Source: Bin80 sp965215475
GTDB lineage: Bacteria > Bacteroidota > Rhodothermia > Rhodothermales > Bin80
Assembly (NCBI GenBank): GCA_965215475.1
Contig: OZ244061.1
Coordinates: 1,488,001 to 1,552,000 of the forward strand
DNA length: 64,000 bases
Reading direction: 5' to 3'
Below are positions 7,952 through 17,899 of the stretch, piece after piece (positions within the stretch are counted from its first letter, which is position 1; every line of letters starts with the position of its first letter). The notes beneath the pieces were generated by a model. It made no database searches, was not told the DNA's origin, and saw nothing but the letters and a program-made list of their open reading frames with translations. A program made the translations under genes and the position numbers.

Positions 7952-9868
7952 ATGCGATTTTTCTCTGTATATTTTCTTGTCTTCCTTTTTGGCGGCAGTG
8001 TGAACCATTCCTCTCAACCATTGACCGTCAATAAACTTTTTCGTAGTGGAGCGGTGCTTCAGCGTGATGTTACGGTTCCTGTCTGGGGAACGGCGGCGGC
8101 TGATGTAATTGTCACCGTGGCTCTGGATCAAGATGAACAATCTGTGCGCGCAGACAATAATGGGAACTGGCTTGCGAACCTGGAACCCCGTCCCGCTGGT
8201 GGACCACACCATCTGATGGTTGCGACAAATACAGATACTTTAGTTGCCGAAAATATCATGTATGGCGATGTCTGGATTGCATCTGGGCAATCTAATATGG
8301 AATGGTCGGTGGCCAATTCTGCAGATGCGGAACAGGAAATCTCATCCGCCAATGACCCTCTACTACGCCACTATAAGATTCCTAGAAGCTGGTCCTATAC
8401 ACCTGAGGATACGCTTGCTGGTGGGCAGTGGCATTCGTCAAGCCCCGAATATGTGGGAGCTTTCTCAGCTGTCGGATACTCCTTTGCCCGGGAGCTTCGT
8501 GTATCCGCTGATATCCCAATTGGGATTTTGAACACGTCCTGGGGAGGTAGTCGCATTGAGGCCTGGATGGATCCTGCCGCACTTGCAATGGATGATGCGC
8601 AAATCATACAGCTATGGGATGCCCCCAAAGCCCGTGCAGATCGTCTTAGACAGATTTTTACGGAACAGCACGGCGCCTCTGCCAACTCAGACGCCGGGTT
8701 TGAAGCAGATGTACCCATCTGGGCAGACCCATATCTTGATGATACGGACTGGATGGAGATCACCGTTCCCGGAGCATGGGAAGCAGGAGGGCTTGAAGGA
8801 TTAAATGGCATCGCTTGGTATCGTACCAGCTTTGAACTCGGCACCGCTCCTACCGAAGCCGTATTACACCTTGGCACTATTGATGATCGGGATATGACCT
8901 GGATCAATGGCCACCTAGTCGGAAAAACTGATCAGTATTTGGTCGATCGCAAATATCTGATCGACGAAGATATTCTGCAACCTGGCATCAACCAGTTAAC
9001 CATTCGTGTCCACGATACCGGAGGGGATGGAGGATTGGTGGCTGGGGATTCGAGACTTGTCCTGGAGTTGCCCGAAACTGAGGTCGATCTAGAGGGAACA
9101 TGGAAAATTCGGGTCGGCCAGTTTCAGATCAATCCTGGGGGGAACCCCAACCAACTGCCGACCTTACTCTACAATGCAATGATTCATCCGATTGTGGACT
9201 TTCCCATCACAGGATTTATCTGGTATCAAGGGGAATCCAACGCTGGCGACCCAGTAACTGCCACCGCCTATGCAACGCAGTTTCAGTCCATGATCACCCG
9301 ATGGCGTATGCTGTGGGAGCACGAAAATGCTCCGTTCCTGTTTGTCTCTCTGGCCAACTTTCTACAGGCAGAGGACGAGCCCCAGGAAAGTAACTGGGCC
9401 ATCCTGCGTGAATCTCAATCTTCAGCCATGCAATTGCCGAATGTCGGCCAAGCCATTACATTGGACATTGGGGAAGCAGACGATATTCACCCAAGAAATA
9501 AACAGGAGGTAGGATCCCGGCTCGCACTCTGGGCCAGGAGTCTTGTTTATGGAGATGAAGTCGTACATTCTGGGCCGATTTACCGTGAACATGCGATCGA
9601 AAAGGGTAAGGTTATCCTGTGGTTTGATCATGTTGGAGGTGGGCTTACTACTCGAGATGCCAATGCCCCAGGAGGGTTTGCCATTGCCGGAGTAGATGGA
9701 AAATATATTTGGGCGGATGCTCAAATTCAGGGGGATTCCATTGTGGTATCTCACCCAGATATCTCGAACCCTACCTCGGTTCGGTATGCTTGGGCATACA
9801 ACCCTACCAGAGCAAACTTAATCAATGCGGAAGGATTGCCCGCAGCACCTTTCCGAACTGGACACTAG
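7952..9868 (+). CDS. Sialate O-acetylesterase-type carbohydrate esterase, exported
   Basis: A 638-residue protein of the SASA/SGNH carbohydrate-esterase family, expected to remove acetyl groups from sialic acids or other acetylated glycans outside the cytoplasm. A hydrophobic N-terminus (residues 1-16) acts as a signal peptide. The nucleophile block GQSNMEW is at residues 112-118 (Ser114). The catalytic Asp-His motif (DIHPRNK) is near residue 511. Between them lies a jelly-roll insertion (about 230-390, with WYRTSFEL and LHLGTIDDRDMTWING), typical of this family. The C-terminal part is a small beta domain. TamB starts 21 nt after its stop codon, so the two may share a transcript. The true acetylated substrate cannot be read from sequence. 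Confidence 0.9.
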   Translation: MRFFSVYFLVFLFGGSVNHSSQPLTVNKLFRSGAVLQRDVTVPVWGTAAADVIVTVALDQDEQSVRADNNGNWLANLEPRPAGGPHHLMVATNTDTLVAENIMYGDVWIASGQSNMEWSVANSADAEQEISSANDPLLRHYKIPRSWSYTPEDTLAGGQWHSSSPEYVGAFSAVGYSFARELRVSADIPIGILNTSWGGSRIEAWMDPAALAMDDAQIIQLWDAPKARADRLRQIFTEQHGASANSDAGFEADVPIWADPYLDDTDWMEITVPGAWEAGGLEGLNGIAWYRTSFELGTAPTEAVLHLGTIDDRDMTWINGHLVGKTDQYLVDRKYLIDEDILQPGINQLTIRVHDTGGDGGLVAGDSRLVLELPETEVDLEGTWKIRVGQFQINPGGNPNQLPTLLYNAMIHPIVDFPITGFIWYQGESNAGDPVTATAYATQFQSMITRWRMLWEHENAPFLFVSLANFLQAEDEPQESNWAILRESQSSAMQLPNVGQAITLDIGEADDIHPRNKQEVGSRLALWARSLVYGDEVVHSGPIYREHAIEKGKVILWFDHVGGGLTTRDANAPGGFAIAGVDGKYIWADAQIQGDSIVVSHPDISNPTSVRYAWAYNPTRANLINAEGLPAAPFRTGH

Positions 9869-9889
9869 TTATAGCTAACCACCTTACCT

Positions 9890-12800
9890 GTGGACCACCA
9901 TCTGCCATCTCCCCCCTTGCCTAGTCCTCGCTCACGCAGGCTCTCTCTCAAGCAGATTACGGCGATTCTTGGCTTTATTCTGGGCAGTAGCTGCCTGCTC
10001 TACATCGGGTTCACGCGTACCCAAGTAAGCCGAGACTATCTGCGCCAACAGATCGAATCCAGATTCGCGGAAACCTTTACAGGAGAAGTTACCATTGAAG
10101 CCATCACGGGCAACCTTCAGCATACAATTCGACTGCACAATGTCACGCTGTATGACGAACAGGAACAACTGTGGCTCCATATTGACGAGATCTATGCTCA
10201 CCCCAATTGGAAAGGCTTGCTGGGATGGCGTTTTGAACCCAGTCGTCTTCATTTGATCCGCCCCACTCTTCATTTGCAGTATAATGCGGACAGCACATGG
10301 AATCTAGCCTCCGTCCTTACGCGCAGAAACATGCCCAGAGCCGGCGAACGGGATGCTCAATCGGCACATATTTCTATCTCTAATGCTTCGATCAAGGCAT
10401 CCTATCAGGAGCATGCTCCCCCCGTGATTCAGTCAGGATGGTTGTTTGATTTGGCGGAAGCAGCAATTACTGGTATTTCTCTGGAAGGGGAAATCAATCT
10501 GGAATCCAATCGTTTCCTGCTTGCAATTGATTCCCTGGAAGCTTCCGTGGATTCGCTATATATAAAGGCCAATGGAGAGCTACTTCTTGAAAATGACCAC
10601 TTCCACTTAAACGCTCTGACACTATCTAGTGATACGGATCAGGTAACTTTATTCGGCGTGCTTTTACCCGACGAGGAGATTGCTGACATCTCCCTATCTC
10701 AAAGTTATTTCACCCCTGACTTTGTTCGTGCTATTGTTCCCAACATCCTTCTTCCTGACTCCCTATCTCTGAGTGGGATGGCGCACCGCAATGGCACACA
10801 GTGGACCTTGCAAAATTTGACGGCATTTTCTGATCGCTCACGCATTGTAATCCCATCCTTTAGCATCCAAACGGATAAAGATCAGATGTCCTTCAAGGCT
10901 TCCATTGGCTCAAGCATTCTTGATCCATCCGATCTGTATGTCATCATGGATTCGACCATATGGCACGGTGGCATCATTCAGATTGAAGGTTCTGTGGACG
11001 GAAGAAGTACCCTGAATGAACTTGAGATTGCAGGGGCCCTTGACCTTACAACCGAAACCGGTAGTCGTGGACACATCCAAGGCACAGCCCGGCATGATAT
11101 TTCATGGTCCTATGACACCGAGTTAACTGTGACCGATCTAAATCCCTACGATTTTACGGGAAACCAAGCCCTGAATGGACGCATCAATGGCCATCTCTCT
11201 GTTCAGGGAACAGGAATTCGCGTTCCTTCTGCATCTGCCTCACTCTCGCTTTCCCCTTCTATAGTTAGTGAACGGGCTCTTGACAGCCTTCGGATGACAA
11301 TAAGCCTTGCCGACAATCAGTTGAATTCCAGCGGAGTGGTATTTGAACAAGGTTCTCGTGCTGCGGCAGAGATTGCAGCAGATTGGGGTGGTGAAAATCT
11401 TGTCTATGATGCCACGGGTACGCTGACGATGTTTGACCTGGGACCGTTACTGGCTACAACTAATCTCCGAACTGGAATTAACGCAGACTGGAAACTCCAT
11501 GGTGCCGGATCCAATCTGGACGACCTGTCTGCTTTGTTCACGATTCATACGGATTCCTCTGTGGTGATCTGGGAAACCGATTCACTTTCTGCGCCACCAA
11601 CCAGTTGGGCGATCAATCTGCACGATACAACGACCTCCGATCACCGTCTCACAGTCGTGAGCGATGTCTTGGATCTCGAACTACAAGGCAGAATAACCCC
11701 CACCTCTCTCCGCCAGATTGGCCCCGCTTGGTTGGATGCTTTCTCGGGGACGGTTAAACGGTTGACCTCTCATCTGAGATCTGAGCTACCTAAGGAATCT
11801 ATCGCGAACGAAATATCCGATCCATCCCCCCAAATTCATGCAGGCATACACGAGCCACAAACACCTCCTATCGAAATCGCCCTTCAGTGGGAATTACACG
11901 CACATCCTGCTACCGAAGCGCTTCTACCTATGTTGCCGTCATTCTCCAGTAGCAGTCGTGGGAGTGCAGAGATTCTGGCCGATCACGAAACACTTCGTTT
12001 ACGGTCTGAGCTACAGGATGACCAGTTTACTCTGAATCAAACCTCAGCACACCAGATCAAAGCTACACTGACGCTTACCGCTGATTTGCAGCAAGAAATA
12101 GAATCAAACTGGGAAATCGATGTGACTTTCGTTGCAGATTCTCTGACCAATCAGCGCCTCACACTCAATCAGCCTCGAATCTCCGTGCAACAAAATGGAA
12201 CAACCGGAACCATTGACCTCCATGCTGGCAGTGAACGTACAGCTACTATCGCACACGTGTCCTCTGGCATCCAACTGCTTTCCGATCGGGTACGGGTCCG
12301 AATTCAGGATGCGAAAATTTCTGTTGTAGACACCGAGTGGAGTATTTCACAACCTTCGGATATTGATCTGTTTTCGGATGCTGCAGTACTGACTCCACTG
12401 AGACTGGAAACTCTTAGCCCATTCTTCGAAGATGTGCAAACCGTTACCGTTCAGGGAAGCCTCTCGAGTCTTCCGTCCGATACGCTGAGATTGAATCTGG
12501 ATGGCGTAGATCTGAATCACCTTTCAACTATTCTTGAACTGAGGCGTCCCTTGGGCGGCCAGATTGATGCTAATTTATCCTGGACTGGACTCTGGTTGCC
12601 CGAGATTACCGGTACCCTGGAGGTGGACACTCTTACGTTTAATAATCGACTAGTGGGCTACCTTCAAGCTTCAAGTGCTCTCCTGCCAGGTAGTCCAGAT
12701 CTGAGAATCGATATGATCCTCGACTCACTCGAAGCGGCGCCGATAAATTATCTCCACGCAAGTAACCAGATGGTGGTAACCGGCAATCTTGTAGTTCCCA

Positions 12801-14473
12801 GCCCTGAGAGTCCAGGGACTCTTGACATTTTTATGGACGTAGCGCGTTTGGATGCGTCATTTTTACAATTGATCTTACGGGATTTTTCGGACTTTAGAGG
12901 CGGGTTTAACGGGGCAATCACACTCAATGGCCCACTAGACAATCTCCGTCTTGGTGGATCGCTTGACTGGGAAAATGGCCATTTTGGGATTCCCCGATTC
13001 AACTCATCTTATGAGGCAACCGCATCGATCGACCTAGTTGAAGACGTTATCCTGGTGAATCAGCTGATCGTGCATGATCCAGGAGGAGGAACCGCGAGGC
13101 TTGATGGGACACTGGACCTGAATGATTTCCAATTTCTATCCTTTGATGCATCGGCAAACCTTGACTCGCTACAGATCATGAACGTGCAGACCCATACACG
13201 TAACCTCGCCTTTTATGGTGATATCCGCGTGTCCGGGAATGCAACCTTAACCGGTCCTCTCCATACTTCTTTCCTGCGTTCCGATAACTTGATCGTCACT
13301 CCACAAAGTGAAGTCTATATCCCCATCCGAGAAGCAAACACCATCCATGACCCTGGGTTTATTGTGTATGTCGATCCAACACGTCCCGTAGAGGAGCAAT
13401 TAACTTCCTTCCGACAACGTGAAAATATACTGGATGTGCGTCCGGAAGGAGAACGTCTCTTCCGTGACGGATTAGATATGGATCTCAACCTCGTTGGGCC
13501 ACCGGGGTCCAGTATTTATCTTGTTATTGATCCACTCTTGGGGGATGTGATTCATGGGATTGGGTCGGCTCGTGTACAGATCCAGCGTCGTGGAGCAGAT
13601 GTAGCAACCTACGGTTCCTTTGAAATCTCTTCCGGAGATTATCTGTTTACCGCCGGGGAGGTATTCATCCGACGCTTCGTGATTGACTCTGGTACAATTA
13701 CCTGGAATGGAGAGCCTCTAAACCCCGTGCTTGATATTCAGGGGGCTTACCGTACCCGTGCTTCACGAAGCGGTCTTCCTGAAGATGTAGGGGGGGCCAT
13801 AAATACGAGTTTGCCCGTCATTGTGAACCTAGATGTATCTGGAACCTTGAATGCAGTCCTGATTGACTTGGCCTTGGAGGTGGATCAAAGACAGGAGACC
13901 ATTAGTGATACCCCTCTTCTGGATTCGTACCTGAATCGGCCTGATCTTGCAGCAGAGCATGCAACGAGTGTTCTGCTCACGAATTCATTTTTACTGTCAG
14001 CCAATGGCACACGTAGTGGGATCTTGGCAAGTTCTGCTGTGAACAGCGTCTCCAGCCTTGTCGTGAGTCAGCTGAACCGGTATTTAAGTCAGGTGATTCC
14101 ACAGGCAGATTTCCGATTAGGGGTGCAAAGTGATGAGACGGTTCAGGATCTGGACGTATCCGCAGATATTGCATTTCGACTCTTGGATGAACGTCTCTTG
14201 ATTCGTGGACAGGGAGTTTATCGTGGACTGAATACAGAAGAAATTGCTCCACAAGGGCTTGAAGGTGAGTTTATTGTGCAAATTCAGCTACGCCCCTCCG
14301 TAGCAATAGAATTCTTTTACCGGCGTGAGGGGGATATACTGAGCGAGTCACTGATTAACCGCGAGACCGGGCTTGGACTCAATTACCGAACTGAATTCAC
14401 CTCTTGGCGGCGCCTGCTGGGAAGGAAGCTTCCTGAAGCACAGGAAGATATTGGCACCGGCACTGATTCGTGA
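9890..14473 (+). CDS. tamB: Translocation and assembly module / intermembrane lipid-transport protein TamB
   Basis: A 1,527-residue protein with one N-terminal membrane anchor (about residues 18-40) followed by a very long beta-rich, Asp/Ser/Thr-rich region of AsmA-like repeats, and a C-terminal TamB/DUF490 domain (about 1,150-1,510). That domain has ADVATYGSFEISSGDYLFT, RFVIDSGTITWNG and LDIQGAYRTRA. Such proteins bridge the inner and outer membranes and move phospholipids or assist outer-membrane protein assembly, usually with a BamA-family partner. No TamA/BamA gene is next to it. The C-terminal domain is intact. A strong terminator follows within 30 nt. Confidence 0.92.
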   Translation: MDHHLPSPPLPSPRSRRLSLKQITAILGFILGSSCLLYIGFTRTQVSRDYLRQQIESRFAETFTGEVTIEAITGNLQHTIRLHNVTLYDEQEQLWLHIDEIYAHPNWKGLLGWRFEPSRLHLIRPTLHLQYNADSTWNLASVLTRRNMPRAGERDAQSAHISISNASIKASYQEHAPPVIQSGWLFDLAEAAITGISLEGEINLESNRFLLAIDSLEASVDSLYIKANGELLLENDHFHLNALTLSSDTDQVTLFGVLLPDEEIADISLSQSYFTPDFVRAIVPNILLPDSLSLSGMAHRNGTQWTLQNLTAFSDRSRIVIPSFSIQTDKDQMSFKASIGSSILDPSDLYVIMDSTIWHGGIIQIEGSVDGRSTLNELEIAGALDLTTETGSRGHIQGTARHDISWSYDTELTVTDLNPYDFTGNQALNGRINGHLSVQGTGIRVPSASASLSLSPSIVSERALDSLRMTISLADNQLNSSGVVFEQGSRAAAEIAADWGGENLVYDATGTLTMFDLGPLLATTNLRTGINADWKLHGAGSNLDDLSALFTIHTDSSVVIWETDSLSAPPTSWAINLHDTTTSDHRLTVVSDVLDLELQGRITPTSLRQIGPAWLDAFSGTVKRLTSHLRSELPKESIANEISDPSPQIHAGIHEPQTPPIEIALQWELHAHPATEALLPMLPSFSSSSRGSAEILADHETLRLRSELQDDQFTLNQTSAHQIKATLTLTADLQQEIESNWEIDVTFVADSLTNQRLTLNQPRISVQQNGTTGTIDLHAGSERTATIAHVSSGIQLLSDRVRVRIQDAKISVVDTEWSISQPSDIDLFSDAAVLTPLRLETLSPFFEDVQTVTVQGSLSSLPSDTLRLNLDGVDLNHLSTILELRRPLGGQIDANLSWTGLWLPEITGTLEVDTLTFNNRLVGYLQASSALLPGSPDLRIDMILDSLEAAPINYLHASNQMVVTGNLVVPSPESPGTLDIFMDVARLDASFLQLILRDFSDFRGGFNGAITLNGPLDNLRLGGSLDWENGHFGIPRFNSSYEATASIDLVEDVILVNQLIVHDPGGGTARLDGTLDLNDFQFLSFDASANLDSLQIMNVQTHTRNLAFYGDIRVSGNATLTGPLHTSFLRSDNLIVTPQSEVYIPIREANTIHDPGFIVYVDPTRPVEEQLTSFRQRENILDVRPEGERLFRDGLDMDLNLVGPPGSSIYLVIDPLLGDVIHGIGSARVQIQRRGADVATYGSFEISSGDYLFTAGEVFIRRFVIDSGTITWNGEPLNPVLDIQGAYRTRASRSGLPEDVGGAINTSLPVIVNLDVSGTLNAVLIDLALEVDQRQETISDTPLLDSYLNRPDLAAEHATSVLLTNSFLLSANGTRSGILASSAVNSVSSLVVSQLNRYLSQVIPQADFRLGVQSDETVQDLDVSADIAFRLLDERLLIRGQGVYRGLNTEEIAPQGLEGEFIVQIQLRPSVAIEFFYRREGDILSESLINRETGLGLNYRTEFTSWRRLLGRKLPEAQEDIGTGTDS

Positions 14474-14498
14474 CAGAGCTCAACAAGGATGAAGATGC

Positions 14499-14540
14499 AA
14501 AAAAAGGGCGCACGATGAATTCACCGTGCGCCCTTTTTTT
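14499..14540. terminator. Bidirectional rho-independent terminator
   Basis: GGGCGCACG (14506-14514) pairs with CGTGCGCCC (14525-14533), with a 10-nt loop. The stem is preceded by an A-run and followed by a T7 run (14534-14540). It therefore works in both directions, ending tamB on the plus strand and the small exported protein gene (14582-15019) on the minus strand. Confidence 0.93.
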
Positions 14541-14581
14541 ATCCTCCAAACCCGACGACCGGATTTGAATGGAATTTGAAA

Positions 14582-15019
14582 CTATCCAATGACAGGTGCC
14601 ACCTGACGACTGTTATAGTATTCATTCAGGACAGATACCAGAACCAATCGAACCTCATCTGATTCGGCCTGTGTCTGATTGCGAGTCAATAACTCTTGGG
14701 CTCTGAAACCGCCGATCGTGTGAAGTAAGGCTAATGCTAGTTTATGATTTTGATGAGATTCTGACTCCTTGTAAATTTTACGCAATAGCACCCCATCATC
14801 ACTCAAGTCGAACTTGTCGCGATAAAGAGTTGCCAGTACTATCGCATTTTTCAGAGTCTGTTCGCGAACCGACTGATACTCCGAGTCCAGAGAAGACTCA
14901 ATTTGTGCGGCTGCAAGATTCCAGCGGATGCCGTCATCTTCAAGGACGCTTGCGACATCCTGTGCAAAAATGGGTAGGGCGAGAATTGCGGAGAAGCAAA
15001 ATGCAAAAAGGGTTTTCAT
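14582..15019 (-). CDS. Small exported protein of unknown function
   Basis: A 145-residue protein with a clear signal peptide (MKTLFAFCFSAILALPIFAQ, cleavage after Ala-19 or nearby). The mature part is predicted to be all-helical (ESSLDSEYQSVREQTLKNAIVLATLYRDKF and LALALLHTIGGFRAQELL), reminiscent of HEAT-type helical repeats. I do not recognise the family. It is transcribed divergently from the glycosylase gene and converges on tamB, sharing its terminator. Probably periplasmic. Confidence 0.75.
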   Translation of the reverse strand: MKTLFAFCFSAILALPIFAQDVASVLEDDGIRWNLAAAQIESSLDSEYQSVREQTLKNAIVLATLYRDKFDLSDDGVLLRKIYKESESHQNHKLALALLHTIGGFRAQELLTRNQTQAESDEVRLVLVSVLNEYYNSRQVAPVIG

Positions 15020-15146
15020 GGTTTTATTTAGGGTTTTGGTGATGAAGTATGTGACCTATTATGGCTATCTTTACGGAAGCGCTTTCAATAATGTTACACG
15101 GAATCATTGTGTTTTTTCTGTGAAGAATTTTAATGCGATTTTTCAG

Positions 15147-15761
15147 ATGCTCCCGTACAATATTCATGACGCACTGTCCGCTCTCAGGTCCTCCGACCCT
15201 CGCATGGCCAGCCTGATGGCCCGTGTGGGTGCCTTTGAGCTACTCCTGACAGATGAGTGGAGCCCTTTCCAGGAACTGGTACGCTCTGTGATCTTCCAAC
15301 AAATTTCGAGACATGCTGGAAAAGCAATCCAAGGGAGACTTTTTGACCTGTTTGACGGCCCCCCGGAGCCTGATCCTCTCCTTGAGACTCCACTCGGTAC
15401 ACTGAGATCCGTTGGTCTGTCTCAAGCAAAAGAGAATACCATCCGTAGCTTGGCCAAAAGCGCAAAGGATGGGACACTCCCGAATCGAACACACATACAA
15501 GCTTTAAGCGACCAACAGATTATTGAAGCTCTGACGGTGCATCGAGGGATTGGAATCTGGACAGTTCAGATGTTACTTATTTTCAATCTTGGACGTCCAG
15601 ATGTATGGCCCGTTACCGACCTGGGGATTCGCCGTGGGTATAAGATTGCCTACGAACTGGAGGATCTCCCCACCCCCTCAGAGCTTCGCTCTCTAGGAGA
15701 TATTTGGAGACCATTTCGAAGTGTTGCCAGTTGGTATCTCTGGCGTGCCAACGACCTGTGA
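15147..15761 (+). CDS. DNA-3-methyladenine glycosylase II (AlkA-type HhH-GPD)
   Basis: A 204-residue HhH-GPD superfamily glycosylase that excises alkylated purines to start base-excision repair. Core motifs are VRSVIFQQIS, the helix-hairpin-helix HRGIGIWTVQMLL, and WPVTDLGIRRGY, which carries the catalytic Asp. This is the compact catalytic form without the N-terminal TBP-like domain of E. coli AlkA. An in-frame ATG exists at 14928, but using it would run the gene 92 nt into the divergent neighbour and add an unrelated N-terminus. The start at 15147 fits the family (MLPYNIHDALSAL). Cytosolic, monocistronic. Confidence 0.9.
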   Translation: MLPYNIHDALSALRSSDPRMASLMARVGAFELLLTDEWSPFQELVRSVIFQQISRHAGKAIQGRLFDLFDGPPEPDPLLETPLGTLRSVGLSQAKENTIRSLAKSAKDGTLPNRTHIQALSDQQIIEALTVHRGIGIWTVQMLLIFNLGRPDVWPVTDLGIRRGYKIAYELEDLPTPSELRSLGDIWRPFRSVASWYLWRANDL

Positions 15762-16186
15762 GCGAGACATGGATACATACGAAGATTGACCTTCGTCACA
15801 CTGTGTTTCTGGGTTCTCTTCTAAAGGAAGGTTGCTCAAAGGCATGGTTCCACATAAATTGTAGTAGAATCAAGAGAAAAATTTTGCGAAATTCTCTTAT
15901 ATCCAAAGCGAAACTTTTAATTGTCGTTGACCAAAAAAGTAATTAACGCTGGACAGGGTCTGCGTCCGATTTACCACCGCAAAATATTGCGGATTGAAGC
16001 GTATCTCTTTTTGTGCATTCTTACTTATGGGAATTATATAACTCCCTTACTTATCCTGAATTTCCGCCTGTAATTTTCACAGCAAAAAATCCGCGCAGAA
16101 ATTCAGGATAAAAACTGGATCGTTTGGCGGCTTTGTGGGGAGTATTTGGGGACTGACAAGACCTGAACGCTATCTGTCTCTTTCGA
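15762..16186. other. 425-nt intergenic region with a 13-bp inverted repeat
   Basis: No credible gene. TATCCTGAATTTC (16052-16064) is repeated in inverted form at 16098-16110 (GAAATTCAGGATA) with a 33-nt spacer. There is no T-run, so it is not a standard terminator for the radical SAM gene that ends at 16187. It could be a transcript-stabilising hairpin or a decayed mobile-element pair. Confidence 0.55.
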
Positions 16187-17281
16187 TCATACTGCACCCG
16201 AATCATCTGGATCAAACAACTCTAGTTGGTTACTCGGGTTCCGAATAAACAAATCTGTACGTAACGGCTCTTTTGATTCATTGAATCCGTATCGCCTGCA
16301 TGTCATCTCAAAGAGGTTTTTTAGAAAACTTGCCCACTCTCCTTCCCCACGCATACGATGCCGAAACCGTGAATCATTAAGCCGCCCCGAACGAAGTTCC
16401 TTGATTCGACCGATAATTTTGTCCTTCCTCTCCGGCATCACCCGATCCAACCAATCTTGAAAAAGTGGAGCGACTGGCCCCGGCAATCGAAGTACAATGT
16501 ATCCGGCTCGAGTCGCTCCTCGCTTCGCAGCAGCCTCAAGAATTGATGGAAGCTCCTCATCTGTCAAACCTGGAACCACAGGAGCAACCATCACACCCGT
16601 AGGAATCCCTGCTTCAGAGAGTGCCTCAATTGCATCCAGTCGACGTGCTGGAATACTCGTGCGGGGCTCCATAACCCTGGCAATTTCACTACGAAGCGTG
16701 GTAACCGAAATCATGACCTGAGCTAGGTTCAAGCGCGCCATCGGAGCCAAGATATCTATATCACGGGTTACAAGATGATTTTTTGTAATTATACCTACCG
16801 GATTACGATGATCCGAAAGAACCTTTAAGCAATCACGGGTTAACTCAAATTTCCTTTCTGCAGGCTGGTATGGATCTGTATTCCCGGAAAGTGAAACAAC
16901 CGTTGGATTCCAGGAACGCTTCCTCAAGTCCTTTCTCAATAGTTCAGGAGCATTGCGTTTAACCAAAATTTTTGTCTCAAAATCAAGCCCAGCACTCCAC
17001 CCCAAGTATTCATGACTCGGGCGTGCATAACAATAAATGCAGCCATGTTCACAACCTCGATATGGGTTAAGTCCCCAGTTATAACCAACATCTGGAGAGT
17101 CATTGCTCACAAGAAGAGATCTCGAAGTATCTTCAAAGAACTGGGTGAACGTTTGTCGCAGCTCACTTGACTCTAATGCATCCAAGTCTAGTTCTATACT
17201 GATGGGATCAAATCTTGTGGGAGGGTTCGTGGCTGTAGCACGTCCTCTCGGGGCGGGCATGGATGATCGTTCATTCATCAT
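16187..17281 (-). CDS. PA0069/SplB-like family radical SAM protein
   Basis: A 364-residue radical SAM enzyme. The [4Fe-4S] cluster motif is C-x3-C-x2-C (CEHGCIYCYA, Cys77, Cys81, Cys84), inside NPYRGCEHGCIYCYARPSHEY, which is typical of the 'PA0069 family' related to spore photoproduct lyase SplB. The barrel continues with VVSLSGNTDPYQPAE, GIITKNHLVTRDIDIL, VSVTTL-like and MVAPVVPGLTD elements. The reaction is unknown; a role in DNA photoproduct or nucleic-acid chemistry is often proposed but not shown here. It is divergent from the SRPBCC gene, whose start is 79 nt away. The ATG at 17281 is followed by a second Met, so the exact start is uncertain by one codon. Confidence 0.9.
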   Translation of the reverse strand: MMNERSSMPAPRGRATATNPPTRFDPISIELDLDALESSELRQTFTQFFEDTSRSLLVSNDSPDVGYNWGLNPYRGCEHGCIYCYARPSHEYLGWSAGLDFETKILVKRNAPELLRKDLRKRSWNPTVVSLSGNTDPYQPAERKFELTRDCLKVLSDHRNPVGIITKNHLVTRDIDILAPMARLNLAQVMISVTTLRSEIARVMEPRTSIPARRLDAIEALSEAGIPTGVMVAPVVPGLTDEELPSILEAAAKRGATRAGYIVLRLPGPVAPLFQDWLDRVMPERKDKIIGRIKELRSGRLNDSRFRHRMRGEGEWASFLKNLFEMTCRRYGFNESKEPLRTDLFIRNPSNQLELFDPDDSGAV

Positions 17282-17359
17282 AGTATTAAGGTACTATATT
17301 ATGGCATACAATCTGGTTTCTGAATTGGATCTTCTCGTTAACCAATCTCTTGACAGGTT

Positions 17360-17899
17360 ATGAAACAATTTCTATACACGGTGTCTGTGATTCTTGCATC
17401 GGCTTTACTTGCTCTCTGTATCATGGGTCTATTCGTTAATGAGATCCGCTATACGGTAACTGCACGCGTAAACGCTCCGGTTGTTGACTCATGGATCACC
17501 TTCCTGGATCCTGGCCGACAAATGCTCTGGCAAAGAAATCTGGAGTGCATTGAAGAAATAAGTGGACAGCCATTTAACCTCGGGGCATCTTTTCGGATGG
17601 AATATGCAAACGGTCGCTCTCGTGTCGAAACGGTTACATCGATCATCCCAATGGAAGAATACCGCGCAGAGATTAAAACCGAACACTATTCAGGTTACCG
17701 TTCTGTTACGTTTCAGATATTGGGCGAGGAATCCCACATACAACAAACCAGTGTGATTCATGGATCATCATTTATCAACAGAGCAATCCTGCCTGTGATT
17801 CGTCCACTGATACAGCATGATCAAATGACGAGCCTGAATAACTTGGCACATCTCATTGAGTCCTCTTCTTCAATAGACCAACCACAGAAGTATGAGTAA
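17360..17899 (+). CDS. SRPBCC-fold (polyketide cyclase-like) membrane-anchored protein
   Basis: A 179-residue protein with one N-terminal transmembrane helix (about residues 5-27, VSVILASALLALCIMGLFV). It is followed by a START/SRPBCC-like domain (TVTARVNAPVVDSWITFLDP, then an antiparallel sheet and C-terminal helix). These domains bind hydrophobic ligands; the ligand here is unknown. Its last 8 nt overlap the start of the racemase gene (ATGA-type overlap), so the two are translationally coupled. Confidence 0.75.
   Translation: MKQFLYTVSVILASALLALCIMGLFVNEIRYTVTARVNAPVVDSWITFLDPGRQMLWQRNLECIEEISGQPFNLGASFRMEYANGRSRVETVTSIIPMEEYRAEIKTEHYSGYRSVTFQILGEESHIQQTSVIHGSSFINRAILPVIRPLIQHDQMTSLNNLAHLIESSSSIDQPQKYE

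Noticed and set aside
14928..15761. 277-residue version of the AlkA-type glycosylase
   Set aside because: It would overlap the divergent exported-protein gene and add an N-terminus foreign to the family; ATG 15147 fits.
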